Notes: generated from the sequence alone by a model not told the origin. Positions 34,317-43,265 are shown, numbered from the stretch's first letter. The stretch is DNA of 64,000 bases from Devosia sediminis (GCF_016411825.1 NZ_JAEKMH010000002.1:992001-1056000), one strand, 5' to 3'. A program made the numbers and translations.

Positions 34317-35303
34317 ATGAAGCTCAGCAAAGTCGAGGACGGTCGCGATCCGGCCCATCTGCATCGCACCCTGACGCTGGAAATGGTGCGCGTCACCGAA
34401 CGCGCCGCCATCGCCGCCGCCGAATGGCGCGGCAAGGGCAATGAAAAGGCTGCCGACGAGGCCGCCGTCGCCGCCATGACCGCCGAGCTCGATCGCGTCA
34501 GCATTTCCGGCCGCATCGTCATCGGCGAGGGCGAGCAGTTCGAATGCGACAATCTCTATGTCGGCCAATCGGTCGGCACGGGGCAGGGGCCGGGGGTCGA
34601 CATTGCCGTCGATCCGCTCGAAGGCGTCACGCTCTGCGCCAAGAACCAGCCCGATAGCCTCGTGGTCCTCGCCATGGCCGAACGCGGGGGCTTGCTGAAC
34701 GTCGCCCGCAACGTCTACATGCACAAAATCGCCATCGGTGCCGAATATGCCCCCGACACCGTGCATATCGAATGGTCGGCCACCGAGAACGTCAAAGCTC
34801 TCGCCAAAGCCAAGGGCGTGCCGATTTCGGAAATCACCGCCATCGTCCTCGACCGCCCGCGCCACGGCGGCCTCCTCGAAGAGCTGCGCACCGCCGGCGT
34901 TTCGGTCAAGCTGCTGACTGACGGCGACATTGCCGGGGTCATCCACGCGGTTAACACTGCCGATACCGGCGTCGACATCTACCTGGGTTCCGGCGGCGCC
35001 CCTGAAGGCGTCCTCGCCGCGGCGGCTCTCCGCTGCATTGGCGGCCATATGCAGGGCAAGCTCATCCTCGACACGCCCGACAAGCGCCTGCGCGCCCGCG
35101 AAATGGGCATCGACGATCCCAACCGCATCTACGACGTCACCGAACTCGCAGCAGGCGATGTGCTGTTCTCGGCCACCGGCGTCACCGACGGTTCGCTGGT
35201 CGACGGCGTCAAACTCCGCCGCGGATCGGTGGAAACCTCCACCGTCGTCATGCGGAGCTGGAGCCAGACCACGCGCTGGATCAAGGCAAGGCACGCGCGC
35301 TGA
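34317..35303 (+). CDS. glpX: Fructose-1,6-bisphosphatase class II
   Basis: This 328-residue protein of the GlpX family removes the 1-phosphate of fructose 1,6-bisphosphate in gluconeogenesis. Motifs are RVTERAAIAAAEWRGKG, the metal-binding IGEGEQF and VDIAVDPLEGVTL segments, and IYLGSGGAPEGVLAAAALRC. The IGEGE motif is followed by QFECDNLY where many homologues have MDEAPMLY, so a metal ligand region is altered; whether this affects activity is unknown. RBS GGGGGACCC precedes the ATG. It lies in the hom-glpX-recJ order conserved in related genera. Confidence 0.92.
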   Translation: MKLSKVEDGRDPAHLHRTLTLEMVRVTERAAIAAAEWRGKGNEKAADEAAVAAMTAELDRVSISGRIVIGEGEQFECDNLYVGQSVGTGQGPGVDIAVDPLEGVTLCAKNQPDSLVVLAMAERGGLLNVARNVYMHKIAIGAEYAPDTVHIEWSATENVKALAKAKGVPISEITAIVLDRPRHGGLLEELRTAGVSVKLLTDGDIAGVIHAVNTADTGVDIYLGSGGAPEGVLAAAALRCIGGHMQGKLILDTPDKRLRAREMGIDDPNRIYDVTELAAGDVLFSATGVTDGSLVDGVKLRRGSVETSTVVMRSWSQTTRWIKARHAR

Positions 35304-35305
35304 TT

Positions 35306-35439
35306 TCTCCTCCCCCGCCTGCGGGGGGAGGGGGACCACGCGGAGCGTGGTGGAGGGGGGAGCCGCGCACACCGGTGCCCTGTGCGCCCCTCTCCACCGC
35401 CTATCGGCGGTCCCCCTCTCCCGCAAGCGGGAGAGGATA
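35306..35439. repeat. Inverted pair of GC-rich palindromic repeats
   Basis: Unit 1 is CTCCCCCGCCTGCGGGGGGAG followed by GGGGACCACGCGGAGCGTGG (35310-35350). Unit 2 is CCACCGCCTATCGGCGG followed by CCCTCTCCCGCAAGCGGGAG (35395-35436), in the opposite orientation. Both carry GTGGAGGGG/CCCCTCTCCAC boundaries. This is the pattern of dispersed intergenic elements between glpX and recJ. Confidence 0.7.
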
Positions 35440-35488
35440 GACAGCGCAACCCCTTCCCACTCTGCGCAAAATCCCCTAACCCTCACCC

Positions 35489-37279
35489 ATGCCCGAAACC
35501 CCGCGCTCCTTTCTCGACATCACCAGTTCGGTCACCGGCCGCGCCTGGGTCGATCGGCTGGACGCGGCGCAGGCGCGGACCGCCACCGCCATCGGTCAGC
35601 GGACAGGCATTTCCGATATCCTCTCGCGCATCATCGCCGCCCGTGGGGTGAGCCTCGAGGAGGCGGAAGCCTATCTCGAACCCACCATCCGCCACCTCAT
35701 GCCCGATCCGTCGACCCTGACGCAGATGGACGAACTGGCCGAGCGCCTGGCCCGAGCCATCGCCGACAATGAATCCATCGCCCTTTTCGGCGACTATGAT
35801 GTCGATGGCGCCTGTTCCTGCGCCCTGATGACCCGGTACCTCAGGCACTTCGGCATCGAGCCGCAGGTCCATATCCCCGATCGCATTTTCGAAGGCTATG
35901 GCCCCAACATCGCGGCCATGGACAAGCTCATCGACGGGGGCGCCTCGCTCGTCATCACCCTCGATTGCGGCACCACCAGCGACGGTCCCATCGCCCATGC
36001 CCGCAATCGCGGTGCCGATGTGCTGGTCATCGACCACCACCTCTCCGACCACGACCTGCCGCCGGCCAATGCGCTGGTCAATCCCAACCGCCCCGACGAC
36101 ATTTCCGGCCTCGGCTACCTTTGCGCAGCGGGCGTCACCTTCATGGTACTGGTCGCCGTCAACCGCGCCTTGCGCAACCGTGGTGATACCGGTCTTCCCG
36201 ACCTCCTCAAGCTGCTTGACCTCGTGGCCCTCGCCACCGTCTGCGATGTCGTCCCGCTGGTCGGCCTCAATCGCGCCTTCGTGCTGCGCGGCCTCGAAGT
36301 CGCCCGTCGTGGCGAGAAGCCCGGCCTGTCCTCCCTGGCGCTGGCCGCCCGTGCCTCGGGTCCGCTCAACCCGTATCACCTTGGTTTCCTGATCGGCCCG
36401 CGCATCAATGCCGGCGGCCGCATCGGCGACGCGGCACTTGGCACGCGTCTGCTTGCGCTCGACGACGAGCACCAGGCCATGGTCATTGCTGCCCAGCTCG
36501 ACGAACTCAATGGCGAACGCCAGCGCATCGAGGTGGAGGCTGTCGAGCAGGCAGCCGCCGCTGCCGAGGCGGAGATCGGGGGCGGGGAGGGGCCGCCGAT
36601 CCTGGTCCTGGCTTCAGCCAACTGGCATCCGGGCGTGGTCGGCCTCGTCGCCGCGCGCCTGCGCGAACGCTTTGAGCGCCCCAGCTTTGCCATTGCGCTC
36701 CATCCCGACGGGTCTGGCACGGGCTCAGGCCGCTCCATGCCCGGCGTCGATCTGGGCAGTGCTGTGATCGAGGCGGTGGAAAGCGGCATTCTCCTCAAGG
36801 GCGGCGGCCACGCCATGGCGGCGGGCGTCTCGCTGCGTCCCGGCGATCTTGGCCCCTTCCGCGCCTTTATGGCCGAAAAGCTCACGGCGAGTGTGGGCGC
36901 CGCCCGTGCCGCCTCCGCCCTCAAGGTCGATGCCGCGCTCACCGCCCGCGGCGCCAGCGTCGATCTGCTGCACACTCTCGAAAAGGCCGGCCCCTATGGC
37001 GCCGGCAATCCTTCGCCGGTCTTCGCCTTTCCCGCGCATCGCGCCCGTTTCCCGCAGGTCGTGGGCAAGGGCGGGCATGTCAGCTTCACCCTGGCCTCCG
37101 ACGATGGCGCCAAGCTCAAGGCCATTGCCTTCCGCGCAGCCGGCACGCCCCTGGGAGACACGCTGATGCGCGATGGCGACCAGCCGCTGCATTTTGCCGG
37201 CGGCCTTTCCATCGATCACTATCAGGGCCGCGAACAGGTCCAGTTCCGCCTGACCGACATTGCGCGCCCCGCACGCTGA
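35489..37279 (+). CDS. recJ: Single-stranded-DNA-specific exonuclease RecJ
   Basis: This 596-residue DHH-family 5'-3' exonuclease acts in recombination and mismatch repair. DHH motifs are ALFGDYDVDGACSCALM (motif I), VITLDCGTT (motif II) and VLVIDHHLSDHDLPPANALVNPN (motif III). The DHHA1 domain follows (VVGLVAARLRERFERPSFAIA, SGRSMPGVDL and LLKGGGHAMAAG), and a C-terminal OB fold ends LSIDHYQGREQVQFRLTDIA. Length and domain order are normal. The repeat cluster upstream separates it from glpX by 185 bases. Confidence 0.96.
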   Translation: MPETPRSFLDITSSVTGRAWVDRLDAAQARTATAIGQRTGISDILSRIIAARGVSLEEAEAYLEPTIRHLMPDPSTLTQMDELAERLARAIADNESIALFGDYDVDGACSCALMTRYLRHFGIEPQVHIPDRIFEGYGPNIAAMDKLIDGGASLVITLDCGTTSDGPIAHARNRGADVLVIDHHLSDHDLPPANALVNPNRPDDISGLGYLCAAGVTFMVLVAVNRALRNRGDTGLPDLLKLLDLVALATVCDVVPLVGLNRAFVLRGLEVARRGEKPGLSSLALAARASGPLNPYHLGFLIGPRINAGGRIGDAALGTRLLALDDEHQAMVIAAQLDELNGERQRIEVEAVEQAAAAAEAEIGGGEGPPILVLASANWHPGVVGLVAARLRERFERPSFAIALHPDGSGTGSGRSMPGVDLGSAVIEAVESGILLKGGGHAMAAGVSLRPGDLGPFRAFMAEKLTASVGAARAASALKVDAALTARGASVDLLHTLEKAGPYGAGNPSPVFAFPAHRARFPQVVGKGGHVSFTLASDDGAKLKAIAFRAAGTPLGDTLMRDGDQPLHFAGGLSIDHYQGREQVQFRLTDIARPAR

Positions 37280-37505
37280 TCGTCGTTGAAATCCGATTGC
37301 CCACGGCCCACGTACTGACATCTGTTGGCAGGAGAGCGCTTGCCAGCGCATTGAGGCCGCTTGCATATCGGTTTGCGGCAGCTAGAATATCTGTGGTGTC
37401 TTGTGGGGGCGGCGCCTCACCTGAAGGACATTTCTGACGCTCGGTGGTTGGCGACGCGCGCAAGGCGTGCCGCTGTTTATTGCGATAGTTGGAACAAACG
37501 GCACA

Positions 37506-38741
37506 ATGGCGAAAACAGTCGTCGAAGAGACCGAAACCGGCGCTTCTGCCTGGACACATTTCACCTCCTGGCTCGTCGAGCAGGTGGGCGTGTCCCTTAT
37601 CGGCAAGCCCAGGCATGGCTCCATCACCGTGGTCTTTCCCAATGGGCGGACCCGCACGGTGGGGCAGGGCAATTCTGGCGAGCACGCAACACTCCGCCTC
37701 AACAATTTCAAGGTCATCAACGAGGCCATGCGGCGCGGCACGGTCGGTTTCGCCGCCGCCTACATGAATGGCGACATTGAATCCGATGACCTCACGGCGG
37801 TCTTCCGCTTCTTCCTGCAGAACCGGGACATGTTCGACGAGGCCGGTAAGGGCTTCTTCCACCGTGCCGCGGGCGATCTCCACTACCACCTCTCGCGCCG
37901 CAACACGCTCGAGGGCTCCAAGAAGAACATCGCTGAGCATTATGATCTCGGCAACGACTTCTACGGCCAGTGGCTCGATCCCTCGATGACCTATTCTTCG
38001 GCCGTATTTACCTCCGGCGACCAGAGCCTCGAGGAGGCGCAGCTCGCCAAGTACCGCCGCGTCGCCGACATGGCCGGCATCACCGAAGGCTCGTCCGTGC
38101 TGGAAATCGGCTGCGGCTGGGGCGGCTTTGCCGAAACCGTGGCGCGTGACTACAAGGCTAATCTGCGCGGTATCACCCTTTCGGCCGAGCAGCTCAAGTT
38201 CGGGCTCGAGCGCCTCTCGCGCCAGGGCCTCGACCAGTACGCCACCCTGGTCTTCGAGGACTATCGCCACACCCAGGGCCAGTTCGACCATATCGGCTCG
38301 ATCGAGATGATCGAGGCCGTGGGCGAGGACAACTGGCCGAGCTATTTCCAGACCGTGCATGACCGCCTCAGGCCCGGCGGCACAGCGGCCATTCAAGCCA
38401 TCACTATCCGCGAAGAGGATTTCGACGGCTACCGCTCCGGCCCCGATTTCATCCAGCGCTACATTTTCCCCGGCGGCATGCTGCTGACCAAGACGGTGAT
38501 GAAGGAATTCGGCGAGCGCTACGGCCTCGTGCTCGAACAGGTCGAAACCTTCGGCCTTTCCTATGCCCGCACCCTCCGCCTCTGGCGCGAGCGCTTCCTC
38601 GAACGCTGGCCGATGATCGCGCCGCTCGGCTACGACGAGACCTTCAAGCGCAAGTGGGTCTACTACCTATCCTACTGCGAAGCCGGCTTTGCCGAAGGCT
38701 CCATCGACGTCGGCATCTATCAGTACCGCAAGCCAATCTGA
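37506..38741 (+). CDS. cfa: Cyclopropane-fatty-acyl-phospholipid synthase
   Basis: This 411-residue SAM-dependent enzyme adds a methylene bridge to unsaturated acyl chains of membrane phospholipids. The N-terminal part resembles the lipid-interaction domain (ITVVFPNGRTRTVG). The methyltransferase has the motif SSVLEIGCGWGGFAET, IAEHYDLGNDFYGQWLDPSMTYSSA, GITLSAEQL, FEDYRHTQGQFDHIGSIEMIEAVGEDNW, and the C-terminal YIFPGGML. The ATG at 37506 (MAKTVVEE) is preferred over an earlier ATG at 37467; its Shine-Dalgarno is weak. 226 bases without a gene precede it. Confidence 0.95.
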   Translation: MAKTVVEETETGASAWTHFTSWLVEQVGVSLIGKPRHGSITVVFPNGRTRTVGQGNSGEHATLRLNNFKVINEAMRRGTVGFAAAYMNGDIESDDLTAVFRFFLQNRDMFDEAGKGFFHRAAGDLHYHLSRRNTLEGSKKNIAEHYDLGNDFYGQWLDPSMTYSSAVFTSGDQSLEEAQLAKYRRVADMAGITEGSSVLEIGCGWGGFAETVARDYKANLRGITLSAEQLKFGLERLSRQGLDQYATLVFEDYRHTQGQFDHIGSIEMIEAVGEDNWPSYFQTVHDRLRPGGTAAIQAITIREEDFDGYRSGPDFIQRYIFPGGMLLTKTVMKEFGERYGLVLEQVETFGLSYARTLRLWRERFLERWPMIAPLGYDETFKRKWVYYLSYCEAGFAEGSIDVGIYQYRKPI

Positions 38742-38898
38742 ACGAATGCGCAGCTCCTGCCCACTCTCCCAGTTGAGGGGAGGGTAGCGTAGCTGGGGAG
38801 GTTGTGTCGGGGTGCGGCGCTCTAGCTGCACCGTCCAACCTGGGGCCCGGCCTCGGGGCTCGCCCCGAGGGTCAACGCCTCCACGCGCCAACCACGGT

Positions 38899-38974
38899 GT
38901 CATTCCCGCGAAAGCGGGAACCCCTGTTTACTTGCCGTATCGCGAACAGGGGTTCCCGCTTTCGAGGGAATGAC
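38899..38974. repeat. 30-base inverted repeat (GTCATTCCCGCGAAAGCGGG type)
   Basis: Arms 38899-38928 and 38945-38974 are reverse complements with a single mismatch. The arms begin GTCATTCCC and end CCCCTGTT and enclose 16 bases. GTCATTCCCGCGAAAGCGGGAA is a widespread intergenic repeat type in proteobacteria. Confidence 0.75.
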
Positions 38975-39025
38975 TTGGTGGAAGGGGCAAGCCGCCCCGC
39001 CAATTCCACTGCATCGGCGATAACA

Positions 39026-39040
39026 TGACTTGACCGGTCA
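39026..39040. promoter_or_regulatory. RirA-type iron operator (TGA-N9-TCA) of siderophore operon 2
   Basis: TGA-cttgaccgg-TCA lies 56 bases before the binding-protein start, matching the core seen at the other two siderophore loci. Confidence 0.6.
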
Positions 39041-39096
39041 CCTTACGGGGGCTAGGGGAAACGACGCAAATTCCCCTGACCCCTTGAGGCTTCCTC

Positions 39097-40038
39097 ATGC
39101 TTCGCTCCGCCGCAATCGCGCTCGCCCTGCTCGCCACATCCGCTCTCCCTGCTTTCGCGCAGTGGAGCTATGTCGGCGGCAATGGCGAAACGGTCATGCT
39201 CGATGCCGTTCCCACTCGCATCATTGCCAGCCAGGACGCGGCCGCCGGCCTGATCCCGCTCGGCATCCGCCCGGTCGCCATCTATGCCGACAGCGCCGTG
39301 GCCGACGCCAAGGCCCTGCAGGGTCTCGACCTGACCGGCATCGAGATCATCGGTCAGGCCTGGGGCGAAGTGGATATCGAAAAGGCCGCCGCTCTTGAGC
39401 CCGACCTGATCGTCGCCGAATTCTGGCCGCTGGAAACCACCTGGTCCGGTGGCGCCGACGTGGTCAACGCCCTTTCGCCGCTGGCGCCGATCACCGGTCC
39501 GGAGCAGGGCGCCTCGATCCTGACGCTCATCGAGGATTATGAAGAGCTCGCCGCCAGCCTCGGCGCGGATCTCGCTGCGCCATCCATCGCTGCCGACAAG
39601 GCCGCCTTCGAGACCGCCCTGGCCGATTTCAAGGCCGCCACCGCTGCCAAGCCCGACCTGACCGCACTGGCCGTCTGGGCCGGCGAGGACGCCCTCTATG
39701 TCGCCGCCACCGGTGGCGCGTCGGAGCTGATGGATTTTGCCAGCTGGGGTCTCAAGCTGATCGACCCGGAAGTCGCCGATGACCGCGGCTACTGGGAAAC
39801 CCTGTCCTGGGAGAATGCCGACAAGTATCAGCCCGATCTGATCCTCGTCGACAACCGCTCCGCCCAGACCATGGAAACCGCTCTGGCCCAGCCGACCTGG
39901 ACCCTGATGAAGGCTGCTGAGGCCGGGCAGGTCACCGATTGGCCGGCCTATTGGCTGCGCAACTATGGCGCCTATGCCAGCGAACTGGCCAAGCTGACCA
40001 CGGCCATCAACGCCGCCGACGAAAACCTGGCGCCCTGA
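39097..40038 (+). CDS. Siderophore ABC transporter periplasmic binding protein (second subfamily)
   Basis: This 313-residue protein has the signal peptide MLRSAAIALALLATSALPAFAQ. The PeriBP_2 pattern is VMLDAVPTRIIASQDAAAGLIPLGIRPVAIY, LEPDLIVAEFWPLE and YQPDLILVDNR. It lacks the TTIxAxPxRIVTxGW and SPPSALSLRWG marks of the other five binding proteins, so it is a different lineage and probably binds another ligand. It is the first gene of a complete operon with two permeases and an ATPase. The ATG follows CTTGAGGCTTCCTC. Confidence 0.88.
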   Translation: MLRSAAIALALLATSALPAFAQWSYVGGNGETVMLDAVPTRIIASQDAAAGLIPLGIRPVAIYADSAVADAKALQGLDLTGIEIIGQAWGEVDIEKAAALEPDLIVAEFWPLETTWSGGADVVNALSPLAPITGPEQGASILTLIEDYEELAASLGADLAAPSIAADKAAFETALADFKAATAAKPDLTALAVWAGEDALYVAATGGASELMDFASWGLKLIDPEVADDRGYWETLSWENADKYQPDLILVDNRSAQTMETALAQPTWTLMKAAEAGQVTDWPAYWLRNYGAYASELAKLTTAINAADENLAP

Positions 40039-40046
40039 TCGCCATC

Positions 40047-41075
40047 ATGGCCGAGGCGCAGTCCCACCATAGGCAAAAAGCAGCCCGGCTCATCGCCGGG
40101 TTGCTTATGCTCGGGGCGGCGCTCCTGGCGATCGCCATGCTGTCCCTGGCGACCGGCGCTCGCGCCATTCCGCTCGAAACGGTCTGGGCGGCGCTCACCG
40201 CCTACGATCCCAATTCCACCGAACACCGGATCATCTGGGATCTTCGGCTGCCTCGCACCATTGTCGGCCTGCTCGTCGGCGCTGCCCTGGGCCTGTCCGG
40301 CGCGGTCCTCCAGGGCGCCACGCGCAATCCGCTGGCCGATCCGTCCATCCTCGGCATCAATGCCGGCGCGGCCCTGGCCGTCGTTCTCGGGGTCGCCGTG
40401 CTCGGTATGACCCAACTCTCGCTCTATGTCTGGCTGGCCTTTATCGGCTCCGGTGTCACCATGCTGGTGGTCTATTCCGTGGCCTCGCTGGGCCGCGAAG
40501 GCGCCACGCCGGTAAAACTGGCTTTGGCCGGCGCCGCCATCACGGCCGTATTGCAGTCGATCATCAACGGCATCCTGCTCACCAGCCCGCGCACTCTCGA
40601 CGAGGTGCGCTTCTGGCAGGTCGGCTCACTCTCGGGTCGCGACATCGACATCGTGCTGCAGGTCGCGCCTTTCCTAGCCATCGGCATGGTGCTGGCGCTC
40701 GGCAGCGCCCGCATGTTGGACGGCTTGTCCATGGGCGATGACGTCGCCCGAGCCCTCGGCCAGCGCATTGGACTGTCGCGCGGCCTTGCCGGCCTTGCCG
40801 CTGTCATCCTCGCCGGCGGTGCCACCGCTGCCGCCGGTCCCATCGCCTTTGTCGGCCTCACCGTGCCCCATGTCGCCCGTGCCATCACCGGCCCCGGCTA
40901 CCGGTGGATTCTGCCGTATTCCATGCTGATGGCGCCCATTCTGCTGCTCGGCGCCGACGTCATCGGCCGCGTCATCGCCCCGCCGGGCGAAGTGCAGGTG
41001 GGCATCGTCACCGCCTTTATCGGCGCCCCCTTCTTCATCGCGCTGGTTCGGCGCCGCAAGCTGGCCGCGCTATGA
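40047..41075 (+). CDS. Iron-siderophore ABC transporter permease (FecCD family, first)
   Basis: This 342-residue membrane permease has the motif LRLPRTIVGLLVGAALGLSGAVLQGATRNPLADPSILGINAGAA, split here into its diagnostic RLPRT and GATRNPLADPSILG parts. AAGPIAFVGLTVPHVARAITG is the ATPase-coupling loop region. The ATG at 40047 is 8 bases after the binding-protein stop; the longer upstream frame lies inside that gene. Its stop overlaps the next ATG (ATGA). Confidence 0.93.
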   Translation: MAEAQSHHRQKAARLIAGLLMLGAALLAIAMLSLATGARAIPLETVWAALTAYDPNSTEHRIIWDLRLPRTIVGLLVGAALGLSGAVLQGATRNPLADPSILGINAGAALAVVLGVAVLGMTQLSLYVWLAFIGSGVTMLVVYSVASLGREGATPVKLALAGAAITAVLQSIINGILLTSPRTLDEVRFWQVGSLSGRDIDIVLQVAPFLAIGMVLALGSARMLDGLSMGDDVARALGQRIGLSRGLAGLAAVILAGGATAAAGPIAFVGLTVPHVARAITGPGYRWILPYSMLMAPILLLGADVIGRVIAPPGEVQVGIVTAFIGAPFFIALVRRRKLAAL

Positions 41076-42124
41076 CCCATGTGATCGACGCCGCCCGCAT
41101 CGCCGCCGTTCGCCAGGCTGCCGCCACGCGCCGCCAGGTTGTCGTGGCTGGCCTTGTCGCGGCGCTCTGCGTCGCCTTCGCACTGGCCATGTATCTGGGC
41201 GACTATCCCGTCGCCGTGCCGGGCATCATCCAGTCGCTGTTTTCGCCCTTCACCGGGCTCGTCGATCGCGGCGTGGATTTCATCGTCCTCCAGGTCCGCC
41301 TCCCGCGCGCCGTGCTCGCCGTGCTGTCCGGCGCCAGCTTCGCTCTGGCTGGAATCATTTTCCAAACGCTTCTGCGTAACCCCTTGGCCAGCCCCGACAT
41401 TATCGGCATCGCTCATGGCGCCAGCGCCGCTGCGGTCTTTGTCATCATCGTGCTCGGCTGGTCGGGTCTTGCCGTATCCTTCGGCGCCTTTGCCGGCGCC
41501 GTGCTCACGGCCCTCGCCATCTACCTCCTTGCCTGGCGCAATGGCGTGACCGCCTTCCGCGTCGTTTTGATCGGCATCGGCATGGCCGCCATGCTGGCTG
41601 CGGTGATTTCCTATCTCTTCACCCGCGCCCGCCTCAATGAAGTGCAGGAGGCTATGGCGTGGCTGGTGGGCAGCCTCAATGCCTCGCGGCCCGGGGATTC
41701 CATCGTGCTCGGCGGCGCCATGCTGGTACTGGTGCCCCTGATGGTGGCGCTGTTGCGCGGCCTCGATGCCATGGAACTGGGCGACGACACCGCCAAATCA
41801 CTCGGCGCGCGAGTGGAATTCACCCGCCTCGGCCTTATGCTGGTGGCCGTGGGCTTCGCCGCTTTCGCCACCGCCGCCGTCGGCCCGGTCGGCTTTGTCG
41901 CCTTCGTCTCGGGTCCCTTGGCGCGCACGCTGCTCAATGGGGCAGGGCGCGGCTTCCTCCAGGCGGCGCTGGTCGGCGCGCTGGTCATGCTGGTCTCCGA
42001 CCTCATCGCTCAGCACCTCCTCCCCGCGGTGCAACTGCCCGTGGGTGTCGTTACCGGTGCCTGTGGCGCCGTCTTCCTGCTATGGCTGCTTATGGCCTCC
42101 GGCCGTTCGGGCCGCGTGAATTGA
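41072..42124 (+). CDS. Iron-siderophore ABC transporter permease (FecCD family, second)
   Basis: This 350-residue polytopic permease shows VRLPRAVLAVLSGASFALAGIIFQTLLRNPLASPDIIGIAHG and VGPVGFVAFVSGPLARTLL. It is translationally coupled to the first permease by an ATGA overlap. It closely parallels the second permease of operon 1 (same N-terminal AAxRRRQxxxR region), so the two permease pairs look like ancient duplicates. The ATPase gene follows after 15 bases. Confidence 0.93.
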   Translation: MTHVIDAARIAAVRQAAATRRQVVVAGLVAALCVAFALAMYLGDYPVAVPGIIQSLFSPFTGLVDRGVDFIVLQVRLPRAVLAVLSGASFALAGIIFQTLLRNPLASPDIIGIAHGASAAAVFVIIVLGWSGLAVSFGAFAGAVLTALAIYLLAWRNGVTAFRVVLIGIGMAAMLAAVISYLFTRARLNEVQEAMAWLVGSLNASRPGDSIVLGGAMLVLVPLMVALLRGLDAMELGDDTAKSLGARVEFTRLGLMLVAVGFAAFATAAVGPVGFVAFVSGPLARTLLNGAGRGFLQAALVGALVMLVSDLIAQHLLPAVQLPVGVVTGACGAVFLLWLLMASGRSGRVN

Positions 42125-42139
42125 TCTGAGAGAAACGAC

Positions 42140-42961
42140 ATGTCGGTAAATCACACACTCATGGCCGCAGGATTGGACCTCGCCTATGGCGAGCGCCAGA
42201 TCGTTTCCGCCCTCGATATCTCTCTGCCGCCGGGAAAACTCACGGTCATTGTCGGCGCCAATGCCTGCGGCAAGTCCACCCTGCTGCGCGGCCTTGCCCG
42301 CCTGCTCCCGCCACAGCGCGGCGCCGTCTATCTCGATGGCAAGCCCATCCACCAGATGCCGACGCGCGACGTGGCGACCATTCTCGGCGTCCTCCCGCAA
42401 AGCCCCATCGCGCCCGACGCCATCTCCGTGGCCGACCTCGTCGGTCGTGGCCGCTATCCGCACCAGAGCTGGTTCCGCCGCTGGACATCCGAGGACGACG
42501 CTGCCGTCGCCGAGGCCCTCACGGCGACGGACACCGCCGAACTGGCCGATCGCCCGGTCGACGAACTCTCCGGCGGTCAGCGCCAGCGCGTCTGGATCGC
42601 CATGGCCCTGGCGCAGGAAACCGATCTTCTGTTGCTCGACGAACCGACGACCTTTCTCGACATCAACCACCAGGTTGAAGTCCTCGACCTCCTGACCGAC
42701 CTCGTCCGCCAGCGTGGACGTACCGTCGTCGTGGTGCTGCACGACCTCAATCTCGCCTGCCGCTATGCCGACCACATCGTCGCCATGAAGGCCGGCCGCA
42801 TCGTCGCCGAGGGTCGCCCGGTCGACGTCATGACCGAGGCCGTCGTCGCCGATGTCTTCGGCATGACTTCACGCGTCGTCGTCGACCCGGTTTCCGACAC
42901 CCCGATGATCGTGCCCATTGGTCGTCACCACGTCGAACGGGCAACCGCCATCCCCGCATAA
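42140..42961 (+). CDS. Iron-siderophore ABC transporter ATP-binding protein (FecE-like)
   Basis: This 273-residue ATPase has Walker A GANACGKSTLL, Q-loop LPQSPIAPD, signature LSGGQRQRVWIAM, Walker B LLLLDEPTTFLDI and switch His VLHDLN. It powers the permease pair at 40.0-42.1 kb. It is the only siderophore-type ATPase in the window, so it may also serve the ATPase-less operon at 15.7 kb. RBS TGAGAGAAACGAC precedes the ATG. It is the last gene of the operon. Confidence 0.95.
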   Translation: MSVNHTLMAAGLDLAYGERQIVSALDISLPPGKLTVIVGANACGKSTLLRGLARLLPPQRGAVYLDGKPIHQMPTRDVATILGVLPQSPIAPDAISVADLVGRGRYPHQSWFRRWTSEDDAAVAEALTATDTAELADRPVDELSGGQRQRVWIAMALAQETDLLLLDEPTTFLDINHQVEVLDLLTDLVRQRGRTVVVVLHDLNLACRYADHIVAMKAGRIVAEGRPVDVMTEAVVADVFGMTSRVVVDPVSDTPMIVPIGRHHVERATAIPA

Positions 42962-43028
42962 TCAAGACGTTACCGCGACTTCTGGAACATTTTTCCGTCA
43001 ATCTTGTTGACGGGAAAAGAGGTCGGCC

Positions 43029-43265
43029 ATGCCACGCTACTATTTTGATATCCATGACGGGGAACGTCTGGCGGTCGACCATGTCGGCACCGAACTGGAC
43101 GACTTGTCCAGCGCGCGCGATGAAGCGACCCGCACGCTCTCCGAGATCGGTGCCGAAGAAATTCCCCGCGATGGGCCGCATCGCGAATTCGCCATTGCAG
43201 TGCGTGATGACAGTGGGAACGTTCTGTTCGAGCTGCGCCTTACCTTTCACACGCGTTCGTTTTAG
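43029..43265 (+). CDS. DUF6894-like small protein
   Basis: This 78-residue protein begins MPRYYFDIHDGERLAVDHVGTEL and ends with the strand GNVLFELRLTF. The MPRYxFxxxDG start, the DDLSSARDEATRTLSEI helix and the final hydrophobic strand match my memory of DUF6894, abundant in Hyphomicrobiales and of unknown function. RBS AAGAGGTCGGCC precedes the ATG. It is 25 bases upstream of a Crp-type regulator gene, possibly cotranscribed. Confidence 0.75.
   Translation: MPRYYFDIHDGERLAVDHVGTELDDLSSARDEATRTLSEIGAEEIPRDGPHREFAIAVRDDSGNVLFELRLTFHTRSF

Larger units (their letters stand above)
38742..39096. other. Repeat-rich intergenic region before siderophore operon 2
   Basis: These 355 bases hold a hairpin-rich stretch, a hairpin CCTCGGGG-ctcg-CCCCGAGG at 38851-38870, a long inverted repeat (38899-38974) and a RirA-type box (39026-39040). 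No gene is visible. Confidence 0.6.

Noticed and set aside
37490-37510. Possible LexA box before cfa (GGAACAAACGG)
   Set aside because: Only one GAAC half; the second half at seven-base spacing is missing.
37361-37780. ORF upstream of and overlapping cfa
   Set aside because: Overlaps the true cfa frame and has no plausible protein character.
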